Source: Phycisphaerae bacterium
Lineage (GTDB): Bacteria > Planctomycetota > Phycisphaerae > Phycisphaerales > SM1A02
Reading direction: 5' to 3'
DNA length: 9,380 nt
Assembly (NCBI GenBank): GCA_030432455.1
Contig: JAUIHC010000093.1
Location: 1 to 9,380, forward strand
Shown: positions 5,685 to 9,380 of the stretch, piece after piece
Layout: every line of letters starts with the position of its first letter
How positions within the stretch are numbered: position 1 is the first letter of the stretch
Notes under the pieces: model-generated
Database searches by the model: none
What the model was told of the DNA's origin: nothing
Seen by the model: only the letters and a program-made list of their open reading frames with translations
Program-made: the position numbers and the translations under genes

Positions 5685-6953
5685 ATGTCCACCGCCCCGA
5701 ACGCCTCGCGTCTCTTCAACGCGAGCTGCCTCGCCCTCATCGTCACCGCGATGAGCTTCGCCATTCGCGGTGGAGCGATGGCGAGCTGGACCGCGGAGTT
5801 CGGCCTCACCAACGAGCAGGCCGGCTGGATCAACAGCACCGCGTTCTGGGGATTCACGCTCGCGATGGTGTTCGGCGGTCCGCTCTGCGATGCGATCGGC
5901 ATGGGCCGGATCGTCTGGATCGCCTTCGTCGGTCATCTGGCGGGCATCCTGCTCACCATCTTCGCTTGGGACTACTGGAGCCTCTTCGGCGGCACCCTGC
6001 TCTTCGGCATCGCCAACGGCTCGGTCGAGGCGGCGTGCAACCCGCTGATCGCAGCGATCTATCCGACGAACAAGACCACCAAGCTCAACCAGTTCCACGT
6101 CTGGTTCCCCGGTGGCATCGTGATCGGCGGCCTCGTGGCCTTCGGACTCGACAAGCTCGGACTCGGATGGAAGGCGCAGTTCGCCACCATGCTGCTGCCG
6201 CTTGCGGCGTACGCGTTCCTCTTCCTTCGACAGTCGCTCCCCAAGACCGAGCGGGTGGACATGGGCGTCTCGACCGCCGAGATGTTCGCCGCGTGCCTGC
6301 ATCCGGTCTTCATCCTGATGGTCGTCTGCATGCTCGCCACCGCCGCCACCGAACTCGGCCCCGGTCAGTGGATTCCGGCCATCCTCGAGAACGCGGGCGT
6401 CTCGGGCATTCTGGTGCTCGTCTGGATCACCGGCCTCATGGCGGTCGGACGGCAGTTTGCCGGAGCCTTCGTGCATCGACTCCAGCCGCTCGGCATGCTG
6501 CTGGCGAGCGCGATCCTGAGTGCCGCCGGGCTCTTCCTGATGAGCCGTTCCCAGGGACCGGTGCTCTTCGCCTCGGCCACCGTCTTCGCCTTCGGCGTCT
6601 GCTTCTTCTGGCCCACGATGCTCGGCTACACCAACGAGCGGTTCCCGAAGACCGGGGCGCTCGGACTCGCGATCATGGGTGGGGCGGGCATGCTGAGCGC
6701 CGGGTTCGTGCTTCCGGTGATCGGCAGGTGGTACGACGACGGCATCACCAGGGCGATTCCCGAGGGCACGACCATCGACGCACTCAAGGCCGCCGAGGCG
6801 GGCACGCCGCAGGCCGTCGAGTGGGCGACGATCCAAGCCGACGCGGGGCTCCACGCGCTGGGGCAGGTCGCGTGGCTCCCGGTCGGACTGACGGTGATCT
6901 TCCTCGTCCTGCTGCTGGCGTCGCCCCGCGTTCCGCAGTCGGCCGAGGCCTGA
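5685..6953 (+). CDS. Major facilitator superfamily (MFS) transporter
   Basis: An inner-membrane secondary transporter of 422 residues, the normal size for a 12-helix MFS protein. Hydrophobic segments recur through the sequence, starting near residues 13-33 and 52-70. The helix 2-3 loop carries an MFS motif A-like GGPLCDAIGMGRI (64-76). Other charged or polar features include NQFHVWFPGG (135-144) and GYTNERFPKTGALG (314-327), the latter a likely counterpart of motif A in the second half. A hydrophilic segment of about 45 residues (350-395) lies before the last helix. ATG 5685 is chosen because GGAG (5672-5675) is 9 nt upstream and helix 1 begins soon after. The substrate cannot be read; the architecture recalls sugar/fucose-permease-like MFS members. 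It follows the repressor terminator, so it is probably a separate transcription unit, and it converges on the next gene with 31 bp between stops. Confidence 0.88.
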   Translation: MSTAPNASRLFNASCLALIVTAMSFAIRGGAMASWTAEFGLTNEQAGWINSTAFWGFTLAMVFGGPLCDAIGMGRIVWIAFVGHLAGILLTIFAWDYWSLFGGTLLFGIANGSVEAACNPLIAAIYPTNKTTKLNQFHVWFPGGIVIGGLVAFGLDKLGLGWKAQFATMLLPLAAYAFLFLRQSLPKTERVDMGVSTAEMFAACLHPVFILMVVCMLATAATELGPGQWIPAILENAGVSGILVLVWITGLMAVGRQFAGAFVHRLQPLGMLLASAILSAAGLFLMSRSQGPVLFASATVFAFGVCFFWPTMLGYTNERFPKTGALGLAIMGGAGMLSAGFVLPVIGRWYDDGITRAIPEGTTIDALKAAEAGTPQAVEWATIQADAGLHALGQVAWLPVGLTVIFLVLLLASPRVPQSAEA

Positions 6954-6984
6954 GGAAGGCGCGTGATCGTCGAGCCGATCCGGT

Positions 6985-7620
6985 TCAGCCTCGGCGGCGT
7001 CTGCGACTCCGGCCGGTGACCATGCTCGTACCGACCAGAAGCGTCACGGCGCCGGGAGCGGGGACCACGGTCGCTGAGAACGAGGCGGTGGCGTAGTCGG
7101 TGACCAACAGCACCCCGGCGTCGGTCGCGATGCCGTCGCTCTGGATGGCTCGCAGGATGTCCTCGTCGCCGACCGCGCCCCCGCTGAATGCGGTCGTCAT
7201 GTCCCACCCGAGCGGACCGTCGTAGCTGCCCGACGTGAAGCTCTCGAAGGGTTCCCAGGTGCCGAACCCGATGCGCAACCCCTGAGCGTCGCTGGTGTAG
7301 GTCCAGACCGCGGAGTTGGCGACGAGGGCTTCGGTGATCGCGGATCCGGTGTCGCCGACCAGGACCGATCCCGAAAGGGGGCGGACATTGAAGCCGCTGG
7401 GCGAGCCGGGCTGGATGTCGGCGGTGTTCGCGATGAGCGACCAGATCACCGTGGTGTCCGTGAACGAACCACCGGCGACACTGCCGTCGGCGCCGGTGAG
7501 GGTGAACTCGTAGGCGATCAACTCGGCGGTGGCGGACGCCGCGGCCGCGCCGACCCCGAGGGTGGCGATCGTCGTCGTCAAGGCGACTCGCATCGCGATC
7601 CGAGACCTGGAGTGGGACAT
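6985..7620 (-). CDS. PEP-CTERM-like exported protein of unknown function
   Basis: A 211-residue secreted protein. It has a signal peptide (Arg-rich start, hydrophobic 12-30, likely cleavage near ASATA/EL at 32), a beta-rich, Gly/Ser/Thr-rich mature region without recognisable catalytic motifs, and a C-terminal sorting tail: VPAPGA (186-191), a short hydrophobic stretch (191-202), then Arg-rich SRRRRR (205-210). This tripartite tail is the PEP-CTERM type processed by exosortase-like systems; VPAPGA in place of VPEP is a variant I associate with Planctomycetes. The mature domain (YEFTLTGADGSVAGGSFTDT and onward) resembles small PEP-CTERM proteins of unknown role. The start at 7620 is supported by an upstream purine-rich run, GGGAGAAGAGAAG, ending 3 nt before the ATG. 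It reads convergently to the MFS gene and in the same direction as the kelch-like gene, 158 bp downstream of it. Confidence 0.82.
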   Translation of the reverse strand: MSHSRSRIAMRVALTTTIATLGVGAAAASATAELIAYEFTLTGADGSVAGGSFTDTTVIWSLIANTADIQPGSPSGFNVRPLSGSVLVGDTGSAITEALVANSAVWTYTSDAQGLRIGFGTWEPFESFTSGSYDGPLGWDMTTAFSGGAVGDEDILRAIQSDGIATDAGVLLVTDYATASFSATVVPAPGAVTLLVGTSMVTGRSRRRRRG

Positions 7621-7710
7621 CGTCTTCTCTTCTCCCGTGGCTGGGGGTGCCGATTCGATGCGGCCGCCGGTGGCGTTCCGCCCTCTCCCAGCCTAGCGAT
7701 TCGTTGCCTT

Positions 7711-7729
7711 GAGGGAAGATCGATCCCTC
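7711..7729. repeat. Short hairpin between the kelch-like gene and the PEP-CTERM gene
   Basis: GAGGGA (7711-7716) and TCCCTC (7724-7729) form a 6-bp stem with a 7-nt loop, about 50 bp after the stop of the kelch-like gene on the - strand. There is no T tract on either side, so it is not a standard intrinsic terminator. It may mark the transcript end or lie in the PEP-CTERM gene promoter region. No convincing promoter was found in 7621-7778. Confidence 0.3.
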
Positions 7730-7778
7730 GAACAGGTGATTCTCGGCCGTTCTCCCCACGGGGGGTGAGGCGGTTCGC

Positions 7779-9380
7779 TCAGCGGCCGCACGAGCCCCAC
7801 TGGCCGAGCAGAAGACCCAGGTCCGCCCCGTTCACCACGCCGTCGCCATTGAGGTCGGCGGGCTGGATCGCGGTGCTCGGCACCGCACCCCAGCCCGCGA
7901 GCATGGCCCCGAGATCGGCACCGTCCACCTCACCGTCGTCATCAAAGTCCGCGGTGCAGCCGTCGTTCGGTGCGATCGTGACCCGGAACATGAGGTTCGA
8001 GGCCGCGGTCGGCGGAAAGTCGGACACGCCCTGGCCCTCGGCGACGATTCCGCCGTGAAGGATGGCCACCTCGATCGGCCCGCCTTGCTCCCGAGCCGCG
8101 ACGAGCAGGTTGTCGAGGTCGAACATGTCGGCCTCGTCGCCTGAAACCGACGGGAAGACCATGGTCTCGGTGCCGTGGAAGAGAGGCTCGTCGGCGTCCG
8201 AACGCAGGGTCGGAAACGAGGCGTCGAGCAGGAGGTGCTGCGACCACATGTCGGTGGTGGGGACGTAGCGAAGCGCGAAGCCGCTGTTGTCGTAGGGGAG
8301 GTTGCCGCTCTCCGCGATCGTGCCGTTCACCACCACCGCGTAGCCGATCCCGCCGAGCGAGACCAGCCAGTTGGCGCCTTCACTCGCGGACCAGAAGGGC
8401 AGCGTGGCACTCGCGTACGCGGCGAAGCCCTGCCGGAGGGTCGCCGGGTCGGCGGGATCGTCCATGGTCATGTCGCCGTCGGCGCCGACGAGGATCGGGA
8501 CGGTCCAGATGCCCGGGCTCGGTCCCGGCGTGAAGGGGCCGGCGGCGGCGATGGCGCCGATGGCGCTGGACGGGCCGTTCGGAACCCGCGCGGGAAAGAC
8601 ATTGAGATCGCGACGCCGGGCCCATGAGGCGGCCGCCGACTGTCCGAGGAAGCTCACGGTCGGCGGTGTGGCCTCGAGATCGACGGCGAAGCGTCGGACC
8701 TGTCGGGAGTACGACTGACCTGGGTTGCCCGGCGTGCATCCGTAGCCCTGCTGGAAACTCTGCCCCAGACAGAGTCGGAACTCCTCGCCGTCCATGGTGG
8801 GCACCCGCTGCAGATCACCGCCGGTGAGGGTGAAGAATGTGGTGGCGAGTTCCCCCGGAGCATTCGCCGGCGCATCGACGAACGCGATGTGGTCGGCGAG
8901 CATCGAACGATCGCCGATCGTCCAGTCGATGATGCCGGCGACGTCGATCACGCGCAGGGTGTCGAAGGTGCGGTACCCGCCCGAGGGATCGACGCCGTAG
9001 CCGCCGACCACGAGGAGGCGACCGTCCACCTGCAGGTGGAGGGTGTTGATCGACGCCATCGCGGCCTTCCGATCCGCGGTCAGACCCGAGTTCGCCGCAT
9101 CGATCGATCGCGTGTGGACCTCGCCGGTCGAGAGGTCCACGACCACGAGGTCGCGGCTGAAGTCGGCGGGCGGGAAGTTGTCGGTCGGGCTGCAACTGAA
9201 TCCGTGAAGCCCCGACGACTTGCCGCCCACGAAGAGCAGGCGGTCACCGAGCCTGGCGGTCGCGGCGGAATGGATGGCCGGAAGCGGATCGCCGGTCCAC
9301 TCGATCGGTTCGATCCGCAGGTCGAACGGAGCACCGCCGACGGTGATCGGCGACAGGGTGTCGGTCTGATTGTCGGCCCG
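7779..9380 (-). CDS. Large secreted kelch-like protein with C-terminal dockerin-like calcium-loop tail (5' end beyond right edge)
   Basis: The frame is open to the right edge (533 residues visible), so the true start and signal peptide lie outside. Internal GTG codons such as that at 9230 should not be taken as starts. The N-terminal visible part has kelch/beta-propeller-like signatures: HSAATARLGDRLLFVGGKS, then DLVVVDLSTGEVHTRSI, then INTLHLQVDGRLLVVGGYG followed by FDTLRVIDV. The remainder is beta-rich with no recognised enzyme motif. The last 60 residues form two dockerin/EF-hand-like loops, DFDDDGEVDGADLGAMLAGW and DLNGDGVVNGADLGLLLGQW, with Asp/Asn at calcium-ligand positions 1, 3, 5, 9 and 12. 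In Phycisphaerae such tails close many secreted proteins and probably act in surface attachment or sorting; cohesin binding is not established here. The role is probably extracellular or surface-linked; the ligand is unknown. Confidence 0.82.
   Translation of the reverse strand, partial: RADNQTDTLSPITVGGAPFDLRIEPIEWTGDPLPAIHSAATARLGDRLLFVGGKSSGLHGFSCSPTDNFPPADFSRDLVVVDLSTGEVHTRSIDAANSGLTADRKAAMASINTLHLQVDGRLLVVGGYGVDPSGGYRTFDTLRVIDVAGIIDWTIGDRSMLADHIAFVDAPANAPGELATTFFTLTGGDLQRVPTMDGEEFRLCLGQSFQQGYGCTPGNPGQSYSRQVRRFAVDLEATPPTVSFLGQSAAASWARRRDLNVFPARVPNGPSSAIGAIAAAGPFTPGPSPGIWTVPILVGADGDMTMDDPADPATLRQGFAAYASATLPFWSASEGANWLVSLGGIGYAVVVNGTIAESGNLPYDNSGFALRYVPTTDMWSQHLLLDASFPTLRSDADEPLFHGTETMVFPSVSGDEADMFDLDNLLVAAREQGGPIEVAILHGGIVAEGQGVSDFPPTAASNLMFRVTIAPNDGCTADFDDDGEVDGADLGAMLAGWGAVPSTAIQPADLNGDGVVNGADLGLLLGQWGSCGR
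7782..7961 (-). other. Dockerin-like double calcium-binding tail (domain of the kelch-like protein)
   Basis: Encodes the final 60 residues: two 12-residue Ca-binding loops of the form DxDxDGxVDxxD and DxNxDGxVNxxD, each followed by a hydrophobic helix ending in GW or GQWG. Type I dockerins have the same two-loop plan, but the linker and the terminal GSCGR, with its lone Cys, match the Phycisphaerae secreted-protein tail better than cellulosomal dockerins. Confidence 0.75.

Noticed and set aside
6954..6984. Bidirectional terminator between the convergent MFS and PEP-CTERM genes
   Set aside because: Only a short GATCG...CGATC symmetry is present, with no GC-rich stem plus T tract.
5531..7096. 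521-codon + strand frame and a 391-codon - strand frame (5679-6854) overlapping the MFS gene
   Set aside because: Both translate to Arg/His-rich or Glu/Asp/Arg-rich low-complexity protein, whereas the MFS frame has clear membrane helices and family motifs.
6626..7759. 377-codon - strand frame spanning the PEP-CTERM gene and the end of the MFS gene
   Set aside because: Arg/His-rich shadow translation; the overlapping 6985-7620 frame has a signal peptide, ribosome-binding site and sorting tail.
7758..7767. CCCC/GGGG stem after the kelch-like gene as an intrinsic terminator
   Set aside because: The stem is only about 4 bp with a tiny loop and no T tract.
9228..9230. GTG start at 9230 for the kelch-like protein
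   Set aside because: The frame continues upstream to the window edge with more kelch-like sequence (LLFVGG motif spans this point), so it is an internal Val codon.

Overview
The window looks like a chromosomal segment of a Gram-negative, high-GC planctomycete, probably of the Phycisphaerae/Phycisphaerales type. That placement is an inference from two right-hand genes. One ends in a double dockerin-like calcium-loop tail of the kind 'DLNGDGVVNGADLGLLLGQW'. The other ends in a 'VPAPGA' + hydrophobic + poly-Arg sorting tail. Lipoprotein signals and an outer-membrane efflux protein agree with a double-membrane cell. No rRNA, tRNA, insertion sequence, integrase or CRISPR array was seen.

Left half (1-5465): a heavy-metal efflux locus. 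A divergent control region (about 4890-4977) holds a 32-bp near-perfect palindrome (4901-4932). Rightward from it runs a small ArsR/SmtB-family repressor gene (4978-5343), closed by a strong intrinsic terminator (5438-5465). Leftward runs a likely operon: a Cys-rich exported small protein (4418-4867), then czcC-, czcB- and czcA-like genes (4324-2918, 2921-1134, 1121 to beyond the left edge). These encode the outer-membrane channel, the periplasmic adaptor and the inner-membrane RND pump of a CzcCBA/CusCBA-type (HME-RND) exporter. czcC and czcB overlap by 4 bp and czcB and czcA are 12 bp apart, so the three subunits are probably translated in a coupled way. The repressor carries the SmtB alpha5 metal-site spacing with a Cys replacing the first His, so the model is metal-released repression of both divergent promoters.

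The most unusual item is the adaptor. Between its lipidation site and its HlyD core lie about 170 residues of tandemly duplicated Cys/His modules: five C-x2-H-x6-C-x2-C units plus two extra CxxC pairs, 19 Cys in all. With the Cys-rich first gene of the operon, this suggests a periplasmic metal-capture or metal-sensing stage ahead of the pump.

Right half (5466-9380): three genes with no evident link to metal efflux. These are an MFS transporter on the + strand (5685-6953), then convergently on the - strand a small PEP-CTERM-like exported protein (6985-7620) and the 3' part of a large secreted, kelch-like protein with a dockerin-like C-terminus (7779 to beyond the right edge). Hand counts of a few lines suggest somewhat lower GC in the metal locus (roughly 57-63%) than in the right half (roughly 65-68%), which would fit acquisition of the metal locus but was not computed over the whole window.
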